Source: an uncultured Lachnospiraceae bacterium (GTDB taxonomy: Bacteria; Bacillota; Clostridia; Lachnospirales; Lachnospiraceae). From it: a DNA stretch of 64,000 nt. The stretch lies in contig CALGVA010000036.1 of NCBI GenBank assembly GCA_937920345.1, positions 129,464-193,463 of the forward strand, read 5' to 3'. A model generated the notes under the pieces. That model ran no database searches. It worked only from the letters and a program-made list of their open reading frames with translations, and was not told the DNA's origin. Position 1 is the first letter of the stretch; every line of letters begins with the position of its first letter. Positions 52,801-60,766 of this stretch are shown one piece after another. The translations under genes were made by a program, and so were the position numbers.

Positions 52801-53713
52801 ATGGAAGGATAAGCTGGATAAAGTCTTTCCGTATACGGCCGGAAAAGATAAGAGTGCGGTTCCATCAGAGTTGTATAAAGCCAAAGAAATCTATGTATGC
52901 AAGAATAAAGTAGCAAAGCCTACCGTGTTCATTCCGGTATTTCCGGGTACGAACTGCGAGTATGACAGCGGCGCGGCTTTTGAGCGGGCAGGCGCAGATG
53001 TCATTACGAAGGTATTTAAGAATCTGACAGCGGAAGACATCAGGGAGAGTGTGGACGTATTCGAGCAGGCGATCGGGCAGGCACAGATCATCATGTTCCC
53101 CGGCGGATTTTCCGCAGGTGACGAGCCGGACGGTTCTGCGAAGTTTTTTGCGACAGCTTTTCAGAATGCAAAGATCAAAGAAGCGGTGAGTAGACTGTTA
53201 AATGAAAGAGACGGTCTTGCGCTGGGAATCTGTAATGGTTTTCAGGCGCTGATCAAGCTGGGACTGGTGCCTTACGGCGAGATCGCGGGACAGAAGGAGG
53301 ATTCCCCTACGCTGACCTTTAACACGGTTAACCGCCATATTTCCAAGATGGCGTACCTGAAAATAGTATCCAATAAGTCCCCGTGGTTACAGGGAACGGT
53401 ATTGGGAAATACTTATGTAAACCCGGCTTCCCATGGCGAAGGACGCTTTGTTGCGCCGAAGGAGTGGATTGACAGGTTGTTTGCAAACGGCCAGGTGGCT
53501 ACGCAGTACGCAGATATAGATGGTAATGTGTCGATGGATGAAGAGTGGAACATCAACGGTTCCTATGCCTCCATCGAAGGTATCACATCCCCTGACGGGC
53601 GTGTATTCGGCAAGATGGCGCATTCCGAGAGAAGAGGAGAGGGCGTTGCGGTTAATATTTACGGAGAACAGGATATGAAAATCTTCGAATCCGGCGTAGC
53701 ATATTTTAAATAA
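49862..53713 (+). CDS. purL: Phosphoribosylformylglycinamidine synthase, single-chain PurL-PurQ type
   Basis: A 1283-residue protein from ATG 49862 behind AAGGAGAAGAG. PurS-like N-terminus, 'LDTYWSDHCRHTTFSTEL', the FGAM synthase core ('FFKNETHNHPTEIEPFGGAATCLGGAIRDPLSGRG', 'GYGLPSIGGKDSMSGTFNE') and a C-terminal class I glutamine amidotransferase (about 1015-1283) with nucleophile C1124 in 'LGICNGFQALIKLGL'. It converts FGAR to FGAM in purine synthesis, using glutamine. Large single-chain forms are usual in proteobacteria and many Clostridia. The Tn7-like element begins behind it. Confidence 0.96.
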   Translation: MGNVKRIYVEKKEPFAVKAKELQEEIGSYLGIDGVKEVRVLIRYDVENLSEEVFEKACRTVFSEPPVDILYEETIQIPADGKVFSVEYLPGQFDQRADSAVQCVKFLKEDEEPIIRTAVTYLITGDMSDEEFGRIKAYCINPVDSRETDMVKPDTLVTVYDEPADVAVFENMPERQDFIDMPQAELKELYDSLGLAMTFKDFLHIQNYFAGEEKRNPTMTEIRVLDTYWSDHCRHTTFSTELKKVDFAEGFYQKPIKDTYENYLAVRDEIFAGRQDKFVCLMDLALMAMRKLKKDGKLDDMEESDEINACSVVVPVEMDYGDRKVTEEWLVFFKNETHNHPTEIEPFGGAATCLGGAIRDPLSGRGYVYQAMRVTGAADPTVPVSETLKGKLSQKKLVRGAASGYSSYGNQIGLATGLVKEIYHPDYVAKRMEIGAVMGAAPRKNVIRETSDPDDIIILLGGRTGRDGCGGATGSSKVHTESSIETCGAEVQKGNAPTERKIQRLFRREEVSRLIKKCNDFGAGGVSVAIGELADGLVVDLDKVPKKYAGLDGTELAISESQERMAVVVAPKDVEAFLGYAAQENLEAVEVAVVTKEPRLVLRWRGKEIVNISRAFLDTNGAHQETAVAVDMPEEKENYLKKIATPAVADAVAAGDVRKAWLTLLHDLNVCSQKGLVEMFDASIGAGSVYMPYGGKYQLTETQAMIAKLPVLKGKTDTVTMMSYGFDPYLSSWSPYHGAIYAVTESMAKIVANGGDYKTIRFTFQEYFRRMSEEPGRWSQPFAALLGAYDAQMGYGLPSIGGKDSMSGTFNEIDVPPTLVSFAVDISKQGNIVTPELKKAGNKLVRFHIAKNEYDLPVYENVMHVYDTILTLVSQKKIVAAYALDAKGAAAAIGKMAFGNKLGVTVESGLAAEKLFDNGLGEILAEMPAEAVAELAAGAEKRAADDGASRVNYTVIGTVTDEPAFVYGDVKITMEEALSAWKDKLDKVFPYTAGKDKSAVPSELYKAKEIYVCKNKVAKPTVFIPVFPGTNCEYDSGAAFERAGADVITKVFKNLTAEDIRESVDVFEQAIGQAQIIMFPGGFSAGDEPDGSAKFFATAFQNAKIKEAVSRLLNERDGLALGICNGFQALIKLGLVPYGEIAGQKEDSPTLTFNTVNRHISKMAYLKIVSNKSPWLQGTVLGNTYVNPASHGEGRFVAPKEWIDRLFANGQVATQYADIDGNVSMDEEWNINGSYASIEGITSPDGRVFGKMAHSERRGEGVAVNIYGEQDMKIFESGVAYFK

Positions 53714-53797
53714 CGTTGATGAGATATCCCTAGGCACACCCGAATATCCTGCGAAGGCAATTTGGGGTAGTCCCAAAAAGAGAATAAGAAGCAATAG

Positions 53798-53843
53798 AAC
53801 GACCTTGTAGAGAGGAAAAATCCTTTCTATGAGGTCGTTTTTA
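53798..53843 (+). terminator. purL terminator
   Basis: AACGACCT (53798-53805) pairs with AGGTCGTT (53832-53839) with further inner pairing around GAGGAAAAATCCT, followed by TTTTATTT. It is retained between purL and the transposon end, placing the insertion downstream of it. Confidence 0.88.
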
Positions 53844-53939
53844 TTTGGAGAGAAAAAGCCTTGAAAATAAAGGGAATTTAGGGGATTCAGGTGTAAATAC
53901 AGTATGACTTAAGAGGCAGAAAATCCTGTTAAATATAGC

Positions 53940-54261
53940 TCCGATTCATTTTAGGGAAAAATGGGGAGAGGATACGGAAGTTTGCCTTTTGAGGTTAATC
54001 GAGGTTGCCCCTGAATATGGAGAATTTCCCTAAAACCATTTTTGGGAGCTTGATTTTGGGGATTTGGTTTTGGGAGTGCCTGTAAAATGGGGATTCCTGT
54101 TTCCCAAAAATGAAAGGGCTGTTTTGCCGTTTTTGGGGATTTCCGCTTTTGGGAAAAGGGTGCCTGTTTTTGGGATTCTGCCAAAAGTAATATTACCATT
54201 TGGGGGATAAGCTGTTATATGCCTGAATACCTGCGGTTCCTGACATTGGAGGTGTCTCATA
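53940..54261 (+). repeat. Tn7-like transposon end region with repeated putative TnsB-binding motifs
   Basis: A non-coding stretch dense in TTTTGGGGA-type motifs. Related units of about 22 bp start with TGCC at 54005, 54077, 54125 and 54161 (TGCC-tGTTTTTGGGGATT-C); a similar one without TGCC is at 54048. Further TTTTAGGGA/TTTTTGGGA cores lie near 53950 and 54036. Clustered direct sites of this size are what TnsB binds at Tn7 ends. The outer terminus is not resolved; TGT at 53889-53893 is one candidate. No gene is visible in 53844-54261. Confidence 0.65.
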
Positions 54262-54618
54262 ATGAGAAAGAAGAATTTTAAAGGAAGATGTGAAAAGAGG
54301 AAGCTATCTAAATGTGAGGATGTATGCAGGACATTTGATGCCATCCAGTATGCCTATGCAGACCTGTTAAATAGTTCAGAGGACATTAAAAGTTTTCGGG
54401 TGAATGTCCTGCTGGATGGATTGGATGGCGGTTATACCTCTGATTTTGTCTGTGTCAAAGCAGATAATGACCTGATGGTAAGGGAATGTGTGGAAAGAAA
54501 GCATCTTACAAAACCATTGACGGCAAAGTTGTTACAGGCATCAAAAGATTTCTGGTTAAGACATGGTGTTAGTGACTGGGGGATTGTGATTGAGAAAGAA
54601 GGTGCTGCAAATGAATAG
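54262..54618 (+). CDS. tnsA: Short TnsA-like endonuclease of the Tn7-like element
   Basis: A 118-residue protein from ATG 54262 (TTGGAGGTG). It contains a restriction-endonuclease-type core: 'GGYTSDFVCVKADNDLMVRECVERKHLTKPLTAKLLQASKDFWLRHGVSDWGIVIEKE', with D61 and E75 or E78-x-K80 as candidate metal ligands, followed by the 'W..hG..dWgIV' segment typical of TnsA. Tn7 TnsA has 273 residues with a C-terminal DNA-binding domain; here only the nuclease half is present. TnsA cuts the 5' ends so that transposition is cut-and-paste. Overlaps tnsB by 8 bases. Confidence 0.8.
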   Translation: MRKKNFKGRCEKRKLSKCEDVCRTFDAIQYAYADLLNSSEDIKSFRVNVLLDGLDGGYTSDFVCVKADNDLMVRECVERKHLTKPLTAKLLQASKDFWLRHGVSDWGIVIEKEGAANE

Positions 54619-56467
54619 GGATAACTTAAAGAAAAATATGCTGCTTAAAAAGAAAAATGGAGAAGATCCGCTTTTCAGAATATTGGCAGTTCAGGATGAA
54701 AAAATTCTTGTGATCGACTGTATTAAGAAAACCATGCCTGTATGGATGGGAATTGGAAAGCTGGATGATTTTGTGGAAGAGCAGGAAGCACAGGGAGATA
54801 ATCATTCAGAAGCAGCGAATTTTGACATTCTGGAAGATTACAGCCCTGATGTGAGGAAAGTCATCTATCAGCGATATAACATCATTTCCACAATACTGCC
54901 CTTTGTGGAGAATGAACCCATGCGGAGTGAACTGGTATCAAGGATGGCAGTGGAACATGGTATCAGTAAGCAGTCGGTGAGGAAGTATCTCTGCGAATAT
55001 CTTTCGTCACAGGATATCAGGAGCCTTGCCCCACAGGAGAGGAACACAGACAGAGCATTGACACAGGATGAAAAGAACATGCGGAAAGCCCTGAATAAGT
55101 ATTATTACACCACAAAGAAAAGAACTTTAAAGAATGTCTATACCATGATGCTAAGGGATTCCTATTGTGACGGAAAAGGAAATTTGTTTAGTACATATCC
55201 ATCTTTTTACCAGTTCCGCTATTTCTTTCGTAAATACAACACAAAGCAGACAGAATATATCAGCAGGAATGGATTGTCATACTATCAAAGGAATCAAAGA
55301 CCGCTGACAGGAGATGGGGTACAGGCTTTTGCACCCAATGTGGGAGTTGGGATGTTAGATGCAACTGTGCTTGACATTTACCTGATAAATGAAGCTGGCG
55401 GCATTGTCGGCAGACCTATTTTGACTGCCTGTGTGGATGCCTACAGCGGTCTGTGCTGCGGGTACTCGCTTTCATGGGAAGGCGGCGTATACAGTCTTAG
55501 GAATCTGATGCTGAATGTCATAGCCGATAAGGTGGAACACTGCAGGTCTTTTGGAATTGAGATAGATCGTCAGGATTGGAGCTGTGACAGGCTATCGGGG
55601 AAGTTTGTTACTGATATGGGAAGTGAGTATAAGGGCAGTAATTTTGAGCAGATAACAGACTTAGGGGTACAGATTATAAACCTGCCATCCTACCGCCCTG
55701 AATTGAAGTCCAAAGTTGAAAAGTTCTTTGACTGCATCCAAAGCTATTATAAGAACCAGCTTAAAGGAAAAGGTGTTGTAGAGCCTGATTTTCAGGAAAG
55801 AGGGGTACACGATTACAGGAAAGATGCCTGTCTGACAATGGCAGACTTTGAGAAGATAATTATTCATTGTATTTTGTTTTATAACTGCAAAAGGGTTTTA
55901 GAGAACTTTCCTTATACAGAAGAAATGCTTTCACAGGGAATTAAGCCTTATGCAAATGAAATCTGGAATTATGGCTGTGGGCAGGATGGAAGCAATCTGA
56001 TAACAGTTGATAAGGATCAGTTGATTTTGACTTTACTTCCCAGAGCAACAGGCAAATTCACAAGATTTGGGCTGTCGGTGAATGGGATGCACTATCACAA
56101 TATCAATTACAGGGAACAGTATCTGAATGGGAAAGAGTGTATTGTTTCTTATAACCCAGACAATGTGTGCCAGATATGGCTGATTGAAAATGGTGTGTAT
56201 ATTCCCTTTGATCTGATTGAAAGCAGATTCAGGGAGAAAGATTTAACAGGAGTACAGGCCATGAAGCAGAGGCAGAGGGATTTGATCAGGCAAGAGACAG
56301 AGAACAGGACACAGGCAGAAATAGACCTTGCAGGACATATCAGTGCGGTTGCTGGAGTATCAGGACGACAGAAAAAGCCATCTGTAAAGAATATCAGGGC
56401 AAACAGGGAAAAAGAGCAGAAAAGACTTCATAAGGACTTTGGAAAGGAAGTGACAGTGAATGTTTAA
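54611..56467 (+). CDS. tnsB: TnsB-like DDE transposase (Mu/Tn7 family)
   Basis: A 618-residue protein; ATG 54611 behind AAAGAAGGTG (a longer TTG start at 54590 is less likely). N-terminal DNA-binding helices (about 85-160), then an rve-type integrase core with D250 ('GMLDATVLDIYL'), D335 ('FVTDMGSEYKGS') and E370 ('LKSKVEKFF'), giving the classical D-x34-E spacing. A Mu-type C-terminal beta-barrel ('LPRATGKFTRFGLSVNGMHYHN') and a basic tail for TnsC contact follow. It catalyses 3'-end cleavage and joining. Overlaps tnsC by 8 bases. Confidence 0.94.
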   Translation: MNRDNLKKNMLLKKKNGEDPLFRILAVQDEKILVIDCIKKTMPVWMGIGKLDDFVEEQEAQGDNHSEAANFDILEDYSPDVRKVIYQRYNIISTILPFVENEPMRSELVSRMAVEHGISKQSVRKYLCEYLSSQDIRSLAPQERNTDRALTQDEKNMRKALNKYYYTTKKRTLKNVYTMMLRDSYCDGKGNLFSTYPSFYQFRYFFRKYNTKQTEYISRNGLSYYQRNQRPLTGDGVQAFAPNVGVGMLDATVLDIYLINEAGGIVGRPILTACVDAYSGLCCGYSLSWEGGVYSLRNLMLNVIADKVEHCRSFGIEIDRQDWSCDRLSGKFVTDMGSEYKGSNFEQITDLGVQIINLPSYRPELKSKVEKFFDCIQSYYKNQLKGKGVVEPDFQERGVHDYRKDACLTMADFEKIIIHCILFYNCKRVLENFPYTEEMLSQGIKPYANEIWNYGCGQDGSNLITVDKDQLILTLLPRATGKFTRFGLSVNGMHYHNINYREQYLNGKECIVSYNPDNVCQIWLIENGVYIPFDLIESRFREKDLTGVQAMKQRQRDLIRQETENRTQAEIDLAGHISAVAGVSGRQKKPSVKNIRANREKEQKRLHKDFGKEVTVNV

Positions 56468-57851
56468 TGAGAAATGGAATATCGTAGAGAAACTGCCACC
56501 CATGCTGTCAGGGGAAGAACTAAAGGAGAGACTGCAAATAAAGCCTTTTTATGATACCAGCATCCGATTAAAAAGTAAATCAGAGAGGCTTATGGCGTTG
56601 AATGAAATCTACAATATTTATCTGCCCTCTGTGATGTCAGAGGAAATCTACAGTAAGATATATCTTGCTATGCTGCGGAGTTTACAGAAGAAAGAGGGGA
56701 AACTGGCAGTACAGCAGAGGAATGAGAACGGTAAAAAGATAAGGGATATAGATAGTTCCGATTATGGTTATCAGGGAATCATTGGGGGAAGTGATTCCTT
56801 TACCATTATAGGGAGCAGCGGTATCGGTAAGAGTTCCGCCATATCCAGAGCTATCACCATTGCAACAGAAAACAGGGTGATTGAGATGGAAGAATCATTT
56901 TGTAAAATTATCCCTGCGGTGGTTGTGCAGTGTCCTTTTGATTGTTCGGTAAAGAGCTTATTGTTACAGATTTTACGGCAGATTGATATGGAGCTGGATA
57001 CCCACTATTATGATATGGCGGTGAGGGCAAGGGCTACCACAGATATGCTGATTGGCAGTGTCAGTCAGATTGCTTTAAATCATATCGGCTTGTTGGTTGT
57101 AGATGAAATTCAGAATATCGTTAATCACAGGCAGGGAAAAAGTCTAGTAGGGATGCTGACACAGCTTATCAATAATTCTGGAATCAGCATCTGTATGGTT
57201 GGAACACCAGAAGCGGAAGTATTCTTTGAGAGTGTTGATTATCTGGCAAGGAGAGCATTAGGGCTTCGGTATGGAAACTGTGAATATGATGCCTATTTCA
57301 GGGAGTTTTGTACTGTCCTGTTTCAATATCAGTATATACAGAGAGAATCTGATTTGTCAGATAGCATCATCCAATGGCTTTATGAACATTCGGCAGGAGT
57401 GCTTGCAGTTGTGGTGAGCCTGATCCATGATGCACAGGAGATCAGCATCTTAAACGGCAGGGAGAGATTAGACATGGTTTCCCTGAATGAAGCCTATGAG
57501 CAGAGAATGAGCATGATCCACAGTCATATCAGACCATCGGTAATGATAAAAAAAGATACCGTTAAAAAGAAAAAGGGAAACAGTACATTAGAGGTAATCG
57601 GCAATTCTGGTCAGGAAGAAAGGCAGGAGACTGGCATACTGTCACAGAAAGCAGATTCTAATAGAGATGGCAGAGCCACAGGCGGCATTGACAAGGCAGA
57701 GGACAATGTGGAGTCAGTCATTTATTCAGCGGATAAATGTGATAGTTCTGGATGGAGCTTCATGGAACTTGCAGAATTGGCGAAAAAGAATCGTTGTGAT
57801 ATGTTATCTCTGCTAAAAGGGAAAATCAGCATCACAGAGATTGCAGTCTGA
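56460..57851 (+). CDS. tnsC: TnsC-like AAA+ transposition regulator
   Basis: A 463-residue protein from ATG 56460. Walker A 'IGSSGIGKSSAISRA' (G118 on), Walker B 'GLLVVDEIQNIV' (D215), sensor 'GISICMVGTPEAEVFFESVDYLARRALG' with an arginine-finger region. The family couples target recognition by TnsD/TniQ to TnsB. The C-terminal 90 residues are Ser/Lys/Gly-rich and end in a 'MELAELAKKNRCDMLSLLKGK' helix, which could be the TnsA/TnsB contact. It is 13 bases before the tniQ start. Confidence 0.93.
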   Translation: MFNEKWNIVEKLPPMLSGEELKERLQIKPFYDTSIRLKSKSERLMALNEIYNIYLPSVMSEEIYSKIYLAMLRSLQKKEGKLAVQQRNENGKKIRDIDSSDYGYQGIIGGSDSFTIIGSSGIGKSSAISRAITIATENRVIEMEESFCKIIPAVVVQCPFDCSVKSLLLQILRQIDMELDTHYYDMAVRARATTDMLIGSVSQIALNHIGLLVVDEIQNIVNHRQGKSLVGMLTQLINNSGISICMVGTPEAEVFFESVDYLARRALGLRYGNCEYDAYFREFCTVLFQYQYIQRESDLSDSIIQWLYEHSAGVLAVVVSLIHDAQEISILNGRERLDMVSLNEAYEQRMSMIHSHIRPSVMIKKDTVKKKKGNSTLEVIGNSGQEERQETGILSQKADSNRDGRATGGIDKAEDNVESVIYSADKCDSSGWSFMELAELAKKNRCDMLSLLKGKISITEIAV

Positions 57852-57864
57852 AAGGGGTGGTATT

Positions 57865-59334
57865 ATGGGAATCGCATATTTTCCAGAAATTTATCCAGAT
57901 GAACTTATTTATAGTGTTTTGGCGAGATACCATTTGCATAGTGGCTATCTCTATTATAAGGATACAGAGCAGGATTTGTTTCGTTCAAAGCAGGGAAGGG
58001 TGGATAAGGAATTTGTAAAGCAGCTAAGACCTGAAATAGTTGAACAGTTGACAAAGAATATCTCAATGGAAGAGCTTCTTGAAAAGCATACAATGTATCC
58101 CTTTTATGGAAGGTTTATTGATGGAAACAGGAGAAATAAGGCTTTTGAGGCTTTAATGTCAATGGAGGGGGATTTTTCAAAATTATTTTGTGTACCACAG
58201 TTGCGAAAAGGGGAACAGCGGTATATGAGATATTGCCCTATATGTGTGATAAATGACAGGAAGCAGTATGGTGAAACCTATTGGCATCGGTTACATCAAA
58301 TGAGAAATGTAAATTTGTGTGCAATACACGGGTGCTGCCTGATAGACACTGTTGTTTCGTATGATTCAAGGGAATTTGTAAATTTAGTGTCGGCAGAAGA
58401 AGTTATACCATTGGGAGAAGATATTTCTGGATATGTGGCATATCATAATATTCCGTTGGAGTTAGAATTAGTACAGTATATGGCTAAAGTGTTCTTACAG
58501 CCTATGGACAGGAACAATACAGCTTTAGTAAAAGATTTTCTCCATTCAAAGATGGTGGGTACACCATATCTGTCATCAAGAGGGGAGCATAAGTATTTTC
58601 ATAAGTTATGGGAAGATATGAGGGCATTTTACTCTGGAATTGCAGAAATGGAGAATATCCTGGATGGGCATATACAAAGAATGCTAGGGGGCGGCAGATT
58701 TATCTTTTCCGAAATCTGTATGACTGCCATGTTCCTCCAAATAAGTGCAGAAGATTTAGCTGGAATGGAAACACCTATAAAAACACCAGAACAACTGTTT
58801 GATGAAAAAGTCATGGAACTTGCAGATGCGGGTATGGGGATAAAAGCAATCGCACGGGAGATGGGAGTATCTTCATCCATGGTTGGGATGGCGGTTAAGC
58901 TGGGAAAAATGGGAAACAGGGAAAGAAAATACAATACAAGACACAGCAATACATTAGACTGGGAAGAATTGGATACAAAGCTGCTTCCTATGATAAAAAG
59001 TGCTATCTATGATCTGCATGGGAATGGGGAGAAAAGGCCACAAAAAGTCAGCTTTTATGCCGTCAGTAAAAGATTAAATATTCCGAGCCACAGGCTTATA
59101 AAAATGGAACAATGCAAAAAGGAAATAGAACAGCATATTGAAAGCATAGAGCAATACAGGGCAAGGAAAGTTATATGGGCAGTGAATGTTCTGCAAAGCG
59201 AGGAAAAGCCCCTTATCTGTTGGAGAATATGTGCTGTTACTAAATTGGAAAAAGAAGAGATAATATCATCCCTGCCATATCTGAAAGAGATAGCAGAACC
59301 AGAACTATATGAAATGGTGCGGGATATCTTATAA
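57865..59334 (+). CDS. tnsD: TniQ/TnsD-type target selector
   Basis: A 489-residue protein; ATG 57865 behind AAAGGGGTGG. N-terminal TniQ domain 'FPEIYPDELIYSVLARYHLHSG' with a zinc finger: C124-x2-C127 ('YCPICV') and C152-x2-H155 ('LCAIHGC') around 'YWHRLHQM.NV'. The C-terminal half has helix-turn-helix-like segments ('DAGMGIKAIAREMGVSSSMVGMAVKLGKMG' and 'VSFYAVSKRLNIPSHRLIKMEQ'), as in TnsD proteins that read an attachment gene. Its length lies between short TniQ and full TnsD. The likely target is the 3' end of purL. Confidence 0.9.
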   Translation: MGIAYFPEIYPDELIYSVLARYHLHSGYLYYKDTEQDLFRSKQGRVDKEFVKQLRPEIVEQLTKNISMEELLEKHTMYPFYGRFIDGNRRNKAFEALMSMEGDFSKLFCVPQLRKGEQRYMRYCPICVINDRKQYGETYWHRLHQMRNVNLCAIHGCCLIDTVVSYDSREFVNLVSAEEVIPLGEDISGYVAYHNIPLELELVQYMAKVFLQPMDRNNTALVKDFLHSKMVGTPYLSSRGEHKYFHKLWEDMRAFYSGIAEMENILDGHIQRMLGGGRFIFSEICMTAMFLQISAEDLAGMETPIKTPEQLFDEKVMELADAGMGIKAIAREMGVSSSMVGMAVKLGKMGNRERKYNTRHSNTLDWEELDTKLLPMIKSAIYDLHGNGEKRPQKVSFYAVSKRLNIPSHRLIKMEQCKKEIEQHIESIEQYRARKVIWAVNVLQSEEKPLICWRICAVTKLEKEEIISSLPYLKEIAEPELYEMVRDIL

Positions 59335-59493
59335 AAAATATGCCTTTGAAAAAAGAAAAAGTAGGGGGTATGCGTTATAGAATGGGAACTACCAGTTGAA
59401 AGAAAAAATATATATATCTGTTTTCTTTTACCGAGTGATTCGCTTTCCATCTATATGATACCTACCTTTTTCTTTTTAAGAGGCATATTTTTT
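59333..59493 (+). repeat. Long inverted repeat (hairpin element A) after tniQ
   Basis: Arms at 59333-59371 and 59458-59493. The outer 13 bp pair perfectly (AAAAAATATGCCT with AGGCATATTTTTT) and the inner part pairs with small bulges (GAAAAAG / CTTTTTC, TAGG / CCTA). An inner GAAAGAAAA/TTTTCTTTT pair is possible. Starts at the tniQ stop. Its right arm motif recurs at 63227-63248. Confidence 0.75.
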
Positions 59494-59651
59494 CACAACA
59501 AATATTTGTCTCTATGAATTAAGAAAATAAGAGAATAAACGTATTTAAATATGTATTTATATAAAGGGGAAAATGAGCTATTTTTCTGTCCTGAATAAGT
59601 GTAAAAATCTTGATTTTACAGTAAAAACTGGATTTTTTTAACTGATTTTCA

Positions 59652-59671
59652 GTGTGGGGGATACCCCACAC
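59652..59671. other. GC-rich perfect palindromic hairpin in AT-rich DNA
   Basis: GTGTGGGGGATACCCCACAC: 8-bp arms and a GATA loop, within a non-coding AT-rich stretch (59494-59774) in which I see no gene. It could be a protein-binding site or a small terminator, although no T-run follows. Confidence 0.5.
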
Positions 59672-59774
59672 AAGATTAAGTTATCTGAATAATAAAACCA
59701 CATTTTTTTGTAAGTATAAAATATTTATTGTAACATGGAAAAATAAAAAAAGCAAACATTTTTTACGAAAAAGC

Positions 59775-59803
59775 TTGACAAATTTTTCTTTTTGTGCTAA
59801 AAT
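59775..59803 (+). promoter_or_regulatory. Strong sigma-A-type promoter upstream of a candidate non-coding RNA
   Basis: TTGACA (59775-59780), exactly 17 bp, TAAAAT (59798-59803). It would start transcription near 59810, about 490 bases before the next open reading frame, so the first product is a long untranslated RNA. Confidence 0.8.
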
Positions 59804-59845
59804 TAAAAACGTAAGGTAAGCGATATGCTTTACAAAGAAATCCAT

Positions 59846-60016
59846 AGAGGTGTGCAGCATTTAGAAGTAACATCCAATGTATTTAAATATGTTTTTGAAT
59901 ATCTATTTAAATGACATTATTTCCATTGGAGACATCAAGGAGACAGTTGAACAAAAGATTTCCTTATCTCCTAAAACAATTTAGAACTAACATTTTATGT
60001 ATTTATGCACACCTCT
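59846..60016 (+). ncRNA. Candidate structured RNA with a three-way junction in the Tn7-like element
   Basis: Outer helix AGAGGTGTGCA (59846-59856) with TGCACACCTCT (60006-60016), 11 bp perfect. Two inner helices: TCCAATG (59873-59879) with CATTGGA (59924-59930), and AGGAGA (59938-59943) with TCTCCT (59967-59972). A direct repeat, ATTTAGAA(G/C)TAACAT followed by ATGTATTTA, occurs at about 59859 and 59979. It lies 40 bases below a strong promoter and above the terminator at 60188. No known RNA family was recognised. Confidence 0.5.
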
Positions 60017-60187
60017 TTTAAGACAGGAGAGATTAAACCACAAAATATTAACAAGATACTCATACATAGGTTGCCATACAGGCAGAATTAAAATGCAAAA
60101 ATGATGAAGGAAATTGTCCTTACATATTAAATGGAAAGAGCAGACAGAACCTATATCCTGTCTATTCATCAATGCATCCCTGTACCA

Positions 60188-60215
60188 GATACCTATGTGT
60201 GGGTATCTTTTTTTT
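60188..60215 (+). terminator. Rho-independent terminator/attenuator in the long leader
   Basis: GATACC and GGTATC form a 6-bp stem (loop about 8) followed by at least eight T residues. It would end the leader RNA about 85 bases before the gene at 60300, or act as an attenuator for it. Confidence 0.75.
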
Positions 60216-60299
60216 GTTGCAAAAAGGATGCCATGCAGGAACCTTGAAAACTGAATACAGAATCTGGCGAAAAATTTTAAAAAGAGGAGGAACTATATC

Positions 60300-60695
60300 A
60301 TGAATCAACAAAAAGAACTTGCCGTAAAGGTAATGAAATTTGCAAATGAATTTTCACATTGGAATTTCCAGATACAACAGGGAAAGGGCAGTTATTTTGT
60401 CAAAACTGCACTTAAAGATCAGAAAGGACAGGAAATAACAATTTGTTACGAAATAGCGGAGGAGTTGGCTGAATTGCAGGTTATTTCCATGGACAGCAGA
60501 TATGATTTTGAATTTCTGCAAAAGAAGGTCAATGTGATTGGACATAGGTATCCTGTGTATGCAATGGGAGTTGGAGATAGAAATATCTCTATTGTAAGCC
60601 CAATGCCATTAGGGGTTTTGGACAGGTATATGCCTGTTATTGTCAGGGAAAGGATGATTGAAATGTTTCAGACGATGACAGATATCATCAATTAA
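60300..60695 (+). CDS. Transposon cargo protein of unknown function (131 aa)
   Basis: From ATG 60300 behind AAGAGGAGGAA. An alpha/beta protein: 'KVMKFANEFSHWNFQIQQGKGSYFVKTALKDQKGQEITICYEIAEELAELQVISMDSRYDFEFLQKKVNVIGHRYPVYAMGVGDRNISIVSPMPLGVLDRYMPVIVRERMIEMFQTMTDIIN'. Shape and length recall small YbjN/secretion-chaperone-like folds, but this is only an impression. First cargo gene after the long structured leader, followed by a stable hairpin. Confidence 0.6.
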   Translation: MNQQKELAVKVMKFANEFSHWNFQIQQGKGSYFVKTALKDQKGQEITICYEIAEELAELQVISMDSRYDFEFLQKKVNVIGHRYPVYAMGVGDRNISIVSPMPLGVLDRYMPVIVRERMIEMFQTMTDIIN

Positions 60696-60706
60696 AACAT
60701 GATGAA

Positions 60707-60739
60707 AAAGTTTCCAGTCTGCTGAAGGCTGGAAACTTT
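60707..60739 (+). terminator. Hairpin between the cargo genes
   Basis: AAAGTTTCCAG and CTGGAAACTTT form a perfect 11-bp stem (11-base loop). It lies 12 bases after the previous stop and 28 before the helicase start; it may terminate partly or protect the mRNA. Confidence 0.65.
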
Positions 60740-60766
60740 CCCTACAGGGGAAGAAAGGAGATTGTT

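Noticed and set aside
59859..60005. CRISPR array suggested by two similar ATTTAGAA-TAACAT segments in a Tn7-like element
   Set aside because: Only two imperfect copies about 120 bp apart, with no regular spacers and no cas genes in the window; treated as part of a structured RNA instead.
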